Of a stretch of DNA of 64,000 bases, positions 1 to 8,942 are shown piece by piece (the stretch's first letter is position 1; each line of letters opens with the position of its first letter). Origin of the DNA: Cyclobacteriaceae bacterium (GTDB lineage: Bacteria; Bacteroidota; Bacteroidia; Cytophagales; Cyclobacteriaceae); the NCBI GenBank assembly GCA_019638275.1, contig JAHBUC010000006.1:62001-126000 (forward strand), in the 5' to 3' direction. The position numbers and the translations under genes were made by a program. The notes beneath the pieces were generated by a model that searched no databases, was not told where the DNA came from, and was given only the letters and a program-made list of their open reading frames with translations.

Positions 1-162
1 GCGATTGTGCTGATTACGCTGGCACGCACCACCAGCAAAAAGATGACAGATGATACAGCCAAACACAGACGCATGTTTGTGTTCAATGCGTTGGCACTTA
101 TCATCATTTTTGTTTCCCTCGGCATGAGCGGGCGCGGTATTTTGATTCCGGGTAAGTTTTAA
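1..162 (+). CDS. C-terminal end of a membrane protein (partial)
   Basis: The first 162 bases read as one open frame that enters from outside the window and ends at TAA (160-162), giving 53 codons. The visible part has a basic, hydrophilic stretch (TTSKKMTDDTAKHRR) followed by a hydrophobic segment of about 17 residues beginning at NALALIII, then a short glycine-rich tail. This looks like the last transmembrane helix of an inner-membrane protein. The family cannot be identified from so little sequence. An ATG inside the frame would give only a very short product, so I treat it as the tail of an upstream gene. Confidence 0.5.
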   Translation, partial: AIVLITLARTTSKKMTDDTAKHRRMFVFNALALIIIFVSLGMSGRGILIPGKF

Positions 163-270
163 ATAAAGCACCCAGCGACTGAAAGTCGGGTGACGTAATG
201 AATTCAGCGGGTTTAAGGCTGAATTCTTCCGCAATGTTTTTACCTTTATGAAGGTAAAACACCCTTATCA

Positions 271-2034
271 ATGCAACGGATATTTTCAACGCTCATTCTC
301 TCTGTTCTAAGCCTCATTTTGTTCGCGCAGGAATTTTCCCCACGCTACGAAATGGTAAAGCTGAACAAGGAAGTAAATACTTTTTATCATGATGCTGCCC
401 CCATCATTTCAATCGATGGTACAAAGCTGTATTTCTTTATCCATAACCACCCTGAAAATACCTACGGTAAAACGGGTAGTGATGACATCTGGCAGTCGAC
501 CATTAAAGACGATGGAACATGGGGCGCACCGGTTCACTTGCGTTCGCCATTCAACATTCACCGCAGCAACCAGGTGTTTACAGCTTTGCCCGATGGTTCA
601 CTCTTTATTAAAGGAGGTCGCCAAAAAGACACCAAAGGGTTTTCCATTGTGAGTGCAGGTGGTTCACTTACAGAAATAGAAGTGCCGGGTTTCAAGGAAA
701 TGAATAAAGGTCGCTTTTATGGCGCCAGCATGTCGGCTGATATGAAGCACATGATTATTTTCTTTGGCGAATTAGCCAACAGTACCCGCAGCAGTTTGTA
801 TGTGAGTAATATGGGCAGTGATGGAAAATGGTCGCGGCCGGTAAAGCTGAACATCAGTACACGTGATGATGACTTCGGACCGTTCATCGCGCCCGATGAC
901 AAAACGTTGTATTTCGCCAGCGACAGAAATGTGTCGGGTAAATTTGGTAAGTCTGATATTTATAAAACCACACGGTTGGATGACACCTGGCAAAAGTGGA
1001 GTGAACCGGTGAACATGGGCTCACCCATCAATACGGCAGCGGGCGAAATGTACTTTTGCATCGACAAAACCGGTAACGTATTTATGAGCCGTTCGGTAAT
1101 TGGCAGCGATGGGGGCACACTTGATTTATGGAAGCTTGTTCCGCGTGATATTACCGTAAAAGTGGTGGGTACTATTTATAATGAAAAAACCCAGCAGCCC
1201 ATCGATGCAGATGTTCAGGTGAAACCAGCCGGAACAGAGGTTATTCAACTGCATGCGCAAGCCAATGGGAAATATGAAACTAAAATTCCTGAAGTAAACG
1301 GGGTTAAAGTTGCTGCCTCGCGTGCTGAATTTCTTCCGAAAGAAGTTTCCATCACCTTGCCCGACCAGTTAGGAAACGACACAACACTGTATGTTGATTT
1401 ATACCTGACGCCCATAGCCAAAAAATTAATGTTGACGGGCACCGTATACGATAACAAAACCATGAAACCGGTTTCGGCCAACCTGCAGATACAATTGAAA
1501 ACGGATCGCAAGGTTAGTTTTTCCACACGAGCCAGTAATGGGGGTTACGAACAAGAGATTAAACGAACCGGTTGGTATATGTACACCGCTTCCGCAGAAG
1601 GGTATTTAAATGCTATCGACAGTGTTGAGGTAGTTAGTGAAGAAATTACGCCTGTGATCAAAGATCTGGTATTGCAACCTATTGAAGTGGGGCTTACCGT
1701 GCGACTGAAAAATATTTATTTTGATTTCGATAAAACAACACTGAAATCAGAATCCTTTGTTGAGTTGAACAAAGTGGTAGACTTTCTGAAACAGAATGCT
1801 TCGGTAGCCATTCAGATTGAAGGCCATACCGACAGCAAAGGCTCTGACGACTATAACCTGAACTTATCGCAAGGTCGTTCGCAGTCGGTAGTGGATTACC
1901 TGATCAGTCAGGGCATTGATACTTCACGCTTAAGTGCGCAGGGATTTGGCGAAAGCAAACCCATTGACACCAACGATACCGATGCCGGCCGTGCGAATAA
2001 CCGAAGGGTAGAGTTCAGGGTGGTGAAGATGTAG
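271..2034 (+). CDS. OmpA-family outer-membrane protein with PD40 beta-propeller repeats
   Basis: The 587-residue exported protein starts with a signal peptide (about residues 1-19, ending LFAQ). Residues about 40-290 contain repeated SxDGxxLYF/ASDR-type blades typical of PD40/WD40-like propellers (for example DDKTLYFASDR). Two carboxypeptidase-regulatory-like beta domains follow (about 295-380 and 385-465), beginning VVGTIYNEKTQQPI and LTGTVYDNKTMKPV. From about residue 479 there is an OmpA C-terminal peptidoglycan-binding domain, with the hallmark IYFDFDKTTL, the EGHTDSKG loop and NNRRVEF at the end. The family is common in Bacteroidota and anchors the outer membrane to peptidoglycan. It stands alone here, followed by a block of hairpins. 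The start is the only ATG in front of the signal peptide. Confidence 0.88.
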   Translation: MQRIFSTLILSVLSLILFAQEFSPRYEMVKLNKEVNTFYHDAAPIISIDGTKLYFFIHNHPENTYGKTGSDDIWQSTIKDDGTWGAPVHLRSPFNIHRSNQVFTALPDGSLFIKGGRQKDTKGFSIVSAGGSLTEIEVPGFKEMNKGRFYGASMSADMKHMIIFFGELANSTRSSLYVSNMGSDGKWSRPVKLNISTRDDDFGPFIAPDDKTLYFASDRNVSGKFGKSDIYKTTRLDDTWQKWSEPVNMGSPINTAAGEMYFCIDKTGNVFMSRSVIGSDGGTLDLWKLVPRDITVKVVGTIYNEKTQQPIDADVQVKPAGTEVIQLHAQANGKYETKIPEVNGVKVAASRAEFLPKEVSITLPDQLGNDTTLYVDLYLTPIAKKLMLTGTVYDNKTMKPVSANLQIQLKTDRKVSFSTRASNGGYEQEIKRTGWYMYTASAEGYLNAIDSVEVVSEEITPVIKDLVLQPIEVGLTVRLKNIYFDFDKTTLKSESFVELNKVVDFLKQNASVAIQIEGHTDSKGSDDYNLNLSQGRSQSVVDYLISQGIDTSRLSAQGFGESKPIDTNDTDAGRANNRRVEFRVVKM

Positions 2035-2047
2035 GGATTGAGGTGTC

Positions 2048-2136
2048 GGGGCCTTCGGGAGCCTCAGGCCCGGAGGTGGCTTCGGGAACCTCAGCCACCA
2101 AGAATATCTTTGTTGCCTGATGTTCTCGAAGGCAAC
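2048..2136. repeat. Three tandem hairpins with identical 11-nt loop size
   Basis: Just after the OmpA-family gene come three consecutive perfect inverted repeats. Stem one is GGGCCT/AGGCCC (2049-2054, 2066-2071), stem two is GGTGGCT/AGCCACC (2075-2081, 2093-2099) and stem three is GTTGCCT/AGGCAAC (2112-2118, 2130-2136). Each loop is exactly 11 nt. Loops one and two are nearly identical (TCGGGAGCCTC and TCGGGAACCTC). They may terminate transcription of the upstream gene, although no T-run follows. They also resemble REP-type intergenic repeats. Confidence 0.65.
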
Positions 2137-2260
2137 ATTCAGGAATTCAAATCAATTGCCCGTAAATAATTTACACTATTAGTTACTGCTGACAACCCGT
2201 TGTCACTCTTCGGTTGGAGATTGTGATGAAATTAAATATCCACACAAAAATTCATCCGTT

Positions 2261-2749
2261 ATGACACAAACACAGCAAGAAACGAAAACCGTAATCACAA
2301 CTGAGCAATTATTGAAACATTGGCAGGGACACCGTGCGCTTACCAGACGGGTAATTGAGGCTTTTCCAGAGAAGGAATTGTTTACACATTCCATTGGCGG
2401 CATGCGCACGTGTGCAGTACTTATTCAGGAGTTGCTGGCCATTGCCGTACCCGGCTTGCGCCAGATCGCACTGGAGTCAACCGAAGAATTGAAAGAGCAC
2501 CTCGACCACAACAACAGCAAAGCGAAACTTTTGCAACTGTGGGATGAAGCAACACCAGAGATAAACCGGTTGTGGGCGTTGATTCCGGAAGAGAAGTTTC
2601 AGCAGTCCGTTGTTACGTTCGGACAATACGAGGGAACGGTATGGTCATCTGTTTTCTATTTTATTGATAATGAAATCCATCATCGGGCGCAGGCATATGT
2701 GTATTTGCGTTCGCTTGGTATTGAGCCTCCGGCTTTCTGGGAGCGTTAG
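2261..2749 (+). CDS. DinB family protein
   Basis: The 162-residue soluble protein has the DinB/YfiT-like four-helix bundle pattern. An N-terminal LLKHWQGHRALTRR helix (His20, His24) is followed by the FPEKELFTHSIGGMRT segment. The C-terminal NEIHHRAQAYVYLR helix carries His140 and His141, and the protein ends with GIEPPAFWER, a very common ending in this family. The histidines would form a divalent-metal site. Relatives include mycothiol- and bacillithiol-dependent transferases, but most members have no proven reaction. The gene is monocistronic or shares a transcript with the next small gene 91 bp downstream. The start ATG is in good context and gives the expected family length of about 160 residues. 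Confidence 0.85.
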   Translation: MTQTQQETKTVITTEQLLKHWQGHRALTRRVIEAFPEKELFTHSIGGMRTCAVLIQELLAIAVPGLRQIALESTEELKEHLDHNNSKAKLLQLWDEATPEINRLWALIPEEKFQQSVVTFGQYEGTVWSSVFYFIDNEIHHRAQAYVYLRSLGIEPPAFWER

Positions 2750-2840
2750 TAAAAAAGTTGGCAGTTGGCAGTATGCAGGAGGCAGTCGCTTGCTGCATGC
2801 TGTTAATTGCTTGTTCAGGCTTCTATTGTATTTTTGGTAC

Positions 2841-3227
2841 ATGGAGCGAATCCGTAAAATCGTTATTCAGGGAAGGGAGATACTGGCTATTGATTATTCC
2901 GGTTTGAAAGAGCCGGGGATGATTAACCTGGCTATTGAGGTAAAGCGATTATTGCTTCATGATGCTGACGAAAAACTTATCAATTCATTTCACAATGTGT
3001 TTGTAACGCCTGGGTATGTTCGATACATGGAGCGTGAGTCGGAGGAGATCAAGCACCTCATCAAACGAAACACACTTGTGGGATTGAACTTGCCCAAGAT
3101 GATGATCTTAAAGGGTTTCAATCTTTTAATGAATACCGATTTCAGGGCGTTTGCTACAGAAAAAGAGGCGATTGAATATTTGATTGGAGAGCCACTTAGT
3201 GATGATGTTGCGCCCATCTTCATGTAA
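2841..3227 (+). CDS. Small conserved protein, STAS-like
   Basis: The open frame extends further upstream, but the part before 2841 overlaps the preceding gene in another frame and has no protein-like composition. The ATG at 2841 gives a 128-residue soluble protein that begins with a beta strand (IVIQGREILAIDYSGL). Alternating helices follow, with a strand at TLVGLNLP and an acidic C-terminus. The pattern resembles STAS/SpoIIAA-like or SEC14-like small proteins found singly in many Bacteroidota, but I cannot name a confident family. No signal peptide or membrane segment is visible. An imperfect hairpin at about 3247-3277 may end the transcript. Confidence 0.6.
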   Translation: MERIRKIVIQGREILAIDYSGLKEPGMINLAIEVKRLLLHDADEKLINSFHNVFVTPGYVRYMERESEEIKHLIKRNTLVGLNLPKMMILKGFNLLMNTDFRAFATEKEAIEYLIGEPLSDDVAPIFM

Positions 3228-3321
3228 TAATCGTCAGAACTTTTTTGGGTTTTATTTCATCAGAGTAAAATAAACCCGATATTCCATCTGTTAATTCATT
3301 AGTCCCCTAAACCCTCACATC

Positions 3322-4746
3322 ATGCGCGTTAAAAATTTCCTACTTCCTGTATTTGCTGCGTTGTTGTTATCCGCGTGCAAAAAGGAGCCCGTTGTAACCA
3401 AAATTCGTTCTGAGGTTTTAAACGTTGAGCCCGGAACCGAAATAAAACTCACGTATTTGAGTGATGCAATTGGCTATGAGAATAGAGAGCCGATTTCAAC
3501 AGTCACGACTGATTCACTTGGTCATTTTCAGATGGAGACAACAATTGATAAACCCGGATACTATTCTTTATCCGGAGTTTATGTTAGACTTTATCTTAAA
3601 CCTGGTTTTGATTTTACAATAAGGGGCGATTATAAGAATAGAGAAACAGAACTTGCTTTTGAAGGAAACGGAGCAGCTTACCAACAGACAATGTTACATT
3701 TGGATAAATCAATGTTTGTACCGTTCAGAGATTTGGTTATGCGCGAACCGGCAGCTTTTGAGGATACGCTGAAGTTTATTTTTGATCAGGCAACACACCT
3801 ATTGGATTCGGTACAACAGCAAATAAACGATGACCTGTTTGTGAATAGTCAAAAAGCCTTCCTGCAAGCCAAGAAATCGGAGTGGTATACTTATTACTCA
3901 AATTATTATAAATATTATACCGGGAAAGAGCCTGAATATACTCCCGATAGCTTGAAGACATACTGGTCAGTTTTTGAACAACATGCAACCGCAGGCATGC
4001 TTCATCCGGATTACCGAAATACGGTGAATACTTATTATAGAGATTTGAATTACGTGGCGAGTAAAGTGTATAGAAAGAGTAATGAAGTAGAGCAGATACC
4101 AGATTCGGTATTAATTCAATTAGAGAAGGAGGTGTTAAGCAAAATTTCAAATTCAGATTTGAGAGAATTGGCTTTTGCTTCTTATGTTAAGGAGTATGTT
4201 TCCTTTTCGGGTATAGATAATCTGGGTGATCGTTTTGACTGGTTTAAGAGTAATTTTCCGAAATCTGCTTATACACCTCGGTTACAGCAGGCCTACGACA
4301 AGTGGTTGAAACTAGCAAAGGGAAATGTTGCTCCAAATTACGAGGGACTGAGTCCGGATAGTTTAAAACGTTCATTGGCGGATTATAAAGGTAAGGTTGT
4401 GTATGTGGATGTGTGGGCTACCTGGTGCGGGCCGTGCAGGGCTGAGTTTCCAAATTCCAAGATTTTAAAAAATGAATACAGGGATGAGGAGGATTTGGTG
4501 TTTATGTATGTTTCGATTGATTCGGATAAATCCGCCTGGAAGAAGTATCTGACAAATGATCCTGAGTTTGCCGGTGAACACTTGTTTGTTGAAGGTGCAT
4601 GGAATTCAGAAATTTGTAAGACCTATAATATAATGGCAATACCGCGATACCTACTTATTGATAAGGATGGAAAAATTGCAGATTCAAATGCGCCTCGCCC
4701 GTCATCTGGCGATGTAATTCGTAATGCTATAAATGCGCTTTTATAA
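3322..4746 (+). CDS. TlpA-like thiol-disulfide oxidoreductase lipoprotein
   Basis: The 474-residue precursor has a lipoprotein signal (residues 1-19, lipobox LLSAC, Cys19). A beta-rich DUF4369-like segment follows (about 30-110, starting with EPGTEIKLTYLSD), then a helical middle part. The C-terminal thioredoxin fold begins at about residue 340. Its active site is WCGPC (Cys369 and Cys372) within WATWCGPCRAEFP, and the cis-Pro loop is MAIPRYLL. This layout is that of the Bacteroidota TlpA/ResA group, which reduces or isomerises disulfides on the periplasmic side of a membrane. The gene is followed after 19 bp by a small DUF1330 gene, so the two may share a transcript. The partner substrate is not evident from the context. 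Confidence 0.88.
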   Translation: MRVKNFLLPVFAALLLSACKKEPVVTKIRSEVLNVEPGTEIKLTYLSDAIGYENREPISTVTTDSLGHFQMETTIDKPGYYSLSGVYVRLYLKPGFDFTIRGDYKNRETELAFEGNGAAYQQTMLHLDKSMFVPFRDLVMREPAAFEDTLKFIFDQATHLLDSVQQQINDDLFVNSQKAFLQAKKSEWYTYYSNYYKYYTGKEPEYTPDSLKTYWSVFEQHATAGMLHPDYRNTVNTYYRDLNYVASKVYRKSNEVEQIPDSVLIQLEKEVLSKISNSDLRELAFASYVKEYVSFSGIDNLGDRFDWFKSNFPKSAYTPRLQQAYDKWLKLAKGNVAPNYEGLSPDSLKRSLADYKGKVVYVDVWATWCGPCRAEFPNSKILKNEYRDEEDLVFMYVSIDSDKSAWKKYLTNDPEFAGEHLFVEGAWNSEICKTYNIMAIPRYLLIDKDGKIADSNAPRPSSGDVIRNAINALL

Positions 4747-4765
4747 ATTTAAATTCTAAAAAAAA

Positions 4766-5053
4766 ATGCCTGCTTACGTGATTGTTGATGTGAACATTAC
4801 AGACCCCTCCCGGTACGAAGACTATAAAAAACTAACCCCCGGAATTGTGGGCTCGTATGGTGGAAAGTTTATCGTTCGTGGTGGCCCTACGGAAGTGCTG
4901 GAAGGTGATTGGAAACCGGGAAGGGTAGTGGTGTTGGAGTTTCCGGATATGGAAAAAGCAAAGGCCTGGTACGATTCACCGGAGTACACCGAGGCGAAAA
5001 AAATCAGGTTTGAAGCTTCAACCGGTAAGATGATTTTGGTAGAAGGATTTTGA
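4766..5053 (+). CDS. DUF1330 domain protein
   Basis: The 95-residue protein matches the DUF1330 dimeric alpha-beta barrel pattern along its full length: AYVIVDVNITDPSRYEDY at the start, GGKFIVRGGPTEVLEG in the middle and PDMEKAKAWYDSPEY before the last strand. Members of this ferredoxin-like-fold family are small cytoplasmic proteins without a settled reaction. The gene starts 19 bp after the TlpA-like gene and converges on the next gene on the other strand, with only 13 bp between the stops. Its length equals the usual family length, so it is probably intact. Confidence 0.85.
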   Translation: MPAYVIVDVNITDPSRYEDYKKLTPGIVGSYGGKFIVRGGPTEVLEGDWKPGRVVVLEFPDMEKAKAWYDSPEYTEAKKIRFEASTGKMILVEGF

Positions 5054-5066
5054 TTGAACTTAAGAG

Positions 5067-5573
5067 TTACCGGATCTGATTCAAACTCACGTAATCCCGA
5101 ATCAGGTTAACGGCATCGTTTACCGTGTTTACCGGTGTTACGCGGTAGGTTCCGATTTTTTTAAAGAACATAACCGTAAGTTCATCCTGCGAAAGCAAGA
5201 TGATTTTTTTGTTTGCCTTGATGGCTAACGCTACCTCAGAAGCTGTGCCGGCTGCCATGCCCAGCACCACAATCACATGACTGCTTAACACGGTAATGTT
5301 GTTGCGTGCACTCCCCATACCAGTAACAATCTTAATCTGCGCATGCGGTGAGGAGCCCCGGGTTGAGTCTGCCGGCAATACACCAATGGTTAACCCGTTG
5401 TTATCGCTTGCACCTTTCATGGCTGCATGCATCACACCAAACTCACGGCCACCGGTTAACAACACCCAACCTTGCTTGGCAATGGCTTCACCCAGTTCGT
5501 AGGCCAGTTCATTTTCTTCCGGTGAAGCATTTTCACCCGGCCCCATTACACCAATAATTGTTTTCGATTTCAT
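5067..5573 (-). CDS. SLOG/LOG-like Rossmann-fold protein (TIGR00725 type)
   Basis: The 168-residue cytoplasmic protein starts KTIIGVMGPGENASPEE and carries the glycine-rich nucleotide-binding features of the LOG/SLOG superfamily. These are LLTGGREFGVMHAAMKGA, the TIGVLPAD strand, a GMGSARNNITVLSSHVIVVLG block and an AAGTASEVALAI helix. It resembles the TIGR00725 group, which is related to lysine-decarboxylase-like cytokinin-activating proteins. The PGGxGTxxE signature of true LOG phosphoribohydrolases is replaced here by GMAAGTASE, so LOG enzyme activity is doubtful and ligand binding is more likely. The gene is convergent with the DUF1330 gene and lies 53 bp from the DUF2007 gene on the same strand. 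Confidence 0.75.
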   Translation of the reverse strand: MKSKTIIGVMGPGENASPEENELAYELGEAIAKQGWVLLTGGREFGVMHAAMKGASDNNGLTIGVLPADSTRGSSPHAQIKIVTGMGSARNNITVLSSHVIVVLGMAAGTASEVALAIKANKKIILLSQDELTVMFFKKIGTYRVTPVNTVNDAVNLIRDYVSLNQIR

Positions 5574-5626
5574 TTCGGGTTAAAGATAAAGTGCGTGTGC
5601 CTGATAACAAGCGTTAGGGGAGCCGG

Positions 5627-6025
5627 TTAAAATTCATAATGACAATCCTGGCACCGGTAAACTTTTCGAAGCGGAAACACGGCAAGAAAGAATGTTACCA
5701 AAATTGAGATGAATCGCGAACTGAACTTTCGTGTGTATTCCATCTCAACATGGGTTGACCGGCATCTCGGACAGCGCGTCAACTGGTCGTCTTCCAGCGG
5801 AACCATTTCACTTAACACTTCATGCGCCTGTTCATAATCTTTTTCAAAGATGTGCAGGCGTACGCTGAAGCGTGGATTATGTATCGGATACAAACTGGCC
5901 AGGTTTTCATCTGTAAGGAAGCACGGAATGCCGAAAGCATCGAGTTTGGCTTTGGCTAAGTTGCCATCCATGCTGTTTTCAAAGCTTTGGTAAACAATAA
6001 TCGGCTCCTGTTTTTCGGGTTCCAT
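5627..6025 (-). CDS. DUF2007 domain protein with zinc ribbon
   Basis: The 132-residue protein starts with a DUF2007 (putative signal-transducing) domain. This includes IIVYQSFENSMDGNLAKAKLDAFGI, a pattern of these proteins, and EKDYEQAHEVL. The C-terminal half has CPRC at about residue 90 and CQDC near the end, giving a split four-cysteine zinc ribbon. Between them lies a short hydrophobic stretch (FISILVTFFLAVFPL) that could be one membrane segment. The DUF2007 fold is PII-like. No function is established. It is probably co-transcribed with the SLOG-like gene downstream. Confidence 0.72.
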   Translation of the reverse strand: MEPEKQEPIIVYQSFENSMDGNLAKAKLDAFGIPCFLTDENLASLYPIHNPRFSVRLHIFEKDYEQAHEVLSEMVPLEDDQLTRCPRCRSTHVEMEYTRKFSSRFISILVTFFLAVFPLRKVYRCQDCHYEF

Positions 6026-6157
6026 CTCAGGTAAGGTAACAAATGACGGGTAACTTTTATAATTTCAGGGTATGAAATGCCCATGTAATACCTTTACATC
6101 AACCGAAAGGGTTATGCGGGCATGGCATGTGTCCGTTAAAAGACGAATTATTAGCGC

Positions 6158-8941
6158 ATGAAAACCCTCTGGAAAATTGCTGTCATCGTTTTGTTGCCGA
6201 TTATCGGATCGGCACAGTCTCTTTCATCAACGCAACAAAAAGCGATTAACAATTACATCACATTGGCCAACCAGCTTTCTGCAGATGTTGAAGCCATCGG
6301 CCCATCGTTGTTGCAACCCTACCGGCAGATGCTGGAGCGGAAAGGTAAATCGAATCGACCGATAACACCCTATACCTGCGTGTGCCGCGATAAGAATTAC
6401 TACGTAACAGAGGCTGAAAAAAGCGCGCCTGCTTTGGGTAGCACAGGCACGACTTTTATCTCCAAAGCAAAAGCAGTGTATGCCGCCTACCAGCAAATTG
6501 ATGAGTCCTGTAAGGGCATAGAGATTTACTACCGGTTGAAAGATTATGAATCGGATGGCTTTAAGAAACTGGAAGAAATGATCAGTACCATTCAATCACA
6601 GGTGGCTGCATATCATAAGCAGGTCAACGATCTCCGTAAGGAAAGCGAAAAACTGGTGTCCACGCTTCAACCCTTTAGTGCTTCTTCATCTTACCATAAA
6701 GCTGAAAAAATTATGCGTGATCAGTTAAGGTTTGAATTGGATTTGCTCGAAACCATGACATTTAATGTTAATGAAGCTACCCATACCGGTTGGCCGGTTG
6801 AGACGGCCGAAAAACATATTCTCGAAAATGTAAAGCGACTTGAAACGTTGAGTCAATCTGGTTCCGGGTTGCAATACCCGGCATCCTCTATGTACAAGTC
6901 GTTTGTTGAATCAATCGCATCCTTGCAGCAAAGCAAACGGCACGGGGTAGATGATTATACCTATGAAAATCAGCAATCGGATCGGCACAGTAATGAAGTG
7001 TATAAAAACCTGATCAACTACTTTAACAATGCCGGAGTTTCATTTTATAATAACTTCATTAACATGGCCGTGCAGAATGATTACCGGGGAATTCATTTTG
7101 TAAACTTTTGTCCGGTGTTCACGGTAAAAATTGAAGCAAAGAAGGTTGATGTCAGTGTTGCGCCATTTGCGGACAAGTCGGCAGCAGACTTAATTGTTAA
7201 ACCGGTTGCTGCACCGATCAGCCCAGTTGTATTTTCAAGCCTTTCGAATTATGTGGAATTCGTCAACGAAGGCATGCGGCAAATCAATAACCTGATGAAC
7301 CCGATGCATAATTTAAACAGTTCAGCTTCAACAGGCAGAAGCCGGTTGCGCAATACGGGGAGGTTGAATCTTGAATATTATTATAAGAGTTTCGCATTGC
7401 CCGTTACGTTGTACCAGCAAACCATTAGTCAGACAAAAACATTACCAGGGGCCTATCAAAAACCCCTGACTGATCAGGCGGAGGTGTTATATGCCATTCT
7501 TACTGAAATAAATCAATGGAACAATGCTTTGTTGGTACACTCCGAAACCAAAGAACTCACTAAGGATAGTTTGGAGTATGTGTATGCGGTGGTTGAACGG
7601 TTTAAAAAATTGTCGGAAGTATTTGATGAAAGAAAGGAGCGACTTTACACAGATGTGCGAGCAATTTTTGAATCGTATAAACAAGCGGATACAAAAAATT
7701 CATGGCAGCTTTCGGGTAATGCCTTGCGTGCACTCCTGGATGAGAATTATGCTGTGCTGAAAAAATCCAAGCAGTTTTTACAAGGAGATTCAACCGTATC
7801 GCTCAACACCACAACTATAGAGCAGGGAGCACGAAACCTGATTGTAAATGAGTTTACCAACCTGGCAGGTATTCAAAAGCTCGGGCGAAACAATGGGAAC
7901 TGCCCGTACACGCCATATGAAAACTTTGCGGAGTACACCAATCATTTTGCCGAGGCTGTTCAAAAAGCAAAGCCGGGTAAGGTGACATCCTCGTATCATC
8001 GGCATCCGTACAACGACCTTATTTACCGGTATAACCAGATCCTTGTTCGGGATTACAACAAGTTTGCTGAACTGACAAAGGTGCCTCTGCTGCAAGCGGT
8101 GATTCAGGTTGAGCTGTTTGAGGTTGTTCCGCCTCGCGAGGTAGCGGTTCCTAAACCGGTTACGCAACCTGTAGCACAAAAAGAGGATGTTCCTAAAACC
8201 AGGGAGTCATTGTCGGGCACAAAGCAAAATCAAAAACCAACAGAAGTGAAACAAGTTTCCGGTAGTGTGATTCATGACACCGTTCGTATAACAGATGTCA
8301 TCCGCATTGAAACTATCCGGCAGGATACCGTTTATGTTTCTCGTGTAGATACGGTATACGTAGGCTTGCCCGGTGAAAACCTGATGTCGATGGAAGGGTA
8401 TGCCACCAACAACATGGTGTTACTGCTGGATGTATCCGGTTCCATGAATAACGCAGACAAGTTGCCGCTGTTGAAGAAGTCCGTTTTGTTGTTAATGAAA
8501 ATGATGCGACCCGAAGATCAGGTTTCGATTATTACCTATTCGGGAAAAGCAAAAATTGAGTTGCCGCCTACCTCATTTAAGGAGGAGGAAAAGATTACCA
8601 GGGTGATTGAACGATTGAAGTCGGAAGGAAAGACGGATGGCAATTCGGGTATCAAGCTCGCCTACCAGATAGCTGACAAGAATTACATTCGGGGTGGAAA
8701 TAACAGAATTATCTTGGCCACCGATGGTGAGTTCCCGATCGGTTCACCTACCTATGACCTGGTGAAGAAATTTGCCAGTGAAGATATTTTTATAACCGTT
8801 TTTAATTTCGGCAAGACTACGTTATCAGCAAAAAATCTTCAGCAACTGGCAACCCTGGGTAAAGGAAATTACGAGTATATCACCCGCGAGAATGTGGATA
8901 TGAAATTGATTCGGGAAGCGAAGGCAAAAAAGAAGAAGTAG
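6158..8941 (+). CDS. Large exported protein with C-terminal von Willebrand factor A domain
   Basis: The 927-residue precursor has a signal peptide (residues 1-19, ending GSAQ). A long, mostly helical region (about 20-640) has no family I recognise. A low-complexity linker rich in V, P, K and Q follows (about 650-740), including DTVRITDVIRIETI-type repeats. The VWA domain covers about 750-920 and keeps the complete metal-ion-dependent adhesion site: DVSGS from Asp758, a KTDGN loop, and ATDGEF. Such a domain binds protein partners through a divalent cation. The helical part is exported, so it could bridge periplasmic or surface components. The gene is monocistronic and converges on the DUF5615 remnant, with 1 bp between the stops. 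Confidence 0.8.
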   Translation: MKTLWKIAVIVLLPIIGSAQSLSSTQQKAINNYITLANQLSADVEAIGPSLLQPYRQMLERKGKSNRPITPYTCVCRDKNYYVTEAEKSAPALGSTGTTFISKAKAVYAAYQQIDESCKGIEIYYRLKDYESDGFKKLEEMISTIQSQVAAYHKQVNDLRKESEKLVSTLQPFSASSSYHKAEKIMRDQLRFELDLLETMTFNVNEATHTGWPVETAEKHILENVKRLETLSQSGSGLQYPASSMYKSFVESIASLQQSKRHGVDDYTYENQQSDRHSNEVYKNLINYFNNAGVSFYNNFINMAVQNDYRGIHFVNFCPVFTVKIEAKKVDVSVAPFADKSAADLIVKPVAAPISPVVFSSLSNYVEFVNEGMRQINNLMNPMHNLNSSASTGRSRLRNTGRLNLEYYYKSFALPVTLYQQTISQTKTLPGAYQKPLTDQAEVLYAILTEINQWNNALLVHSETKELTKDSLEYVYAVVERFKKLSEVFDERKERLYTDVRAIFESYKQADTKNSWQLSGNALRALLDENYAVLKKSKQFLQGDSTVSLNTTTIEQGARNLIVNEFTNLAGIQKLGRNNGNCPYTPYENFAEYTNHFAEAVQKAKPGKVTSSYHRHPYNDLIYRYNQILVRDYNKFAELTKVPLLQAVIQVELFEVVPPREVAVPKPVTQPVAQKEDVPKTRESLSGTKQNQKPTEVKQVSGSVIHDTVRITDVIRIETIRQDTVYVSRVDTVYVGLPGENLMSMEGYATNNMVLLLDVSGSMNNADKLPLLKKSVLLLMKMMRPEDQVSIITYSGKAKIELPPTSFKEEEKITRVIERLKSEGKTDGNSGIKLAYQIADKNYIRGGNNRIILATDGEFPIGSPTYDLVKKFASEDIFITVFNFGKTTLSAKNLQQLATLGKGNYEYITRENVDMKLIREAKAKKKK

Positions 8942-8942
8942 A

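Noticed and set aside
2610..2840. Longer start for the gene at 2841
   Set aside because: The upstream part of this frame overlaps the DinB gene in another frame and has the composition of a shadow reading frame.
5067..5573. Cytokinin-activating LOG enzyme
   Set aside because: The PGGxGTxxE signature is replaced by GMAAGTASE, so a phosphoribohydrolase function is not supported.
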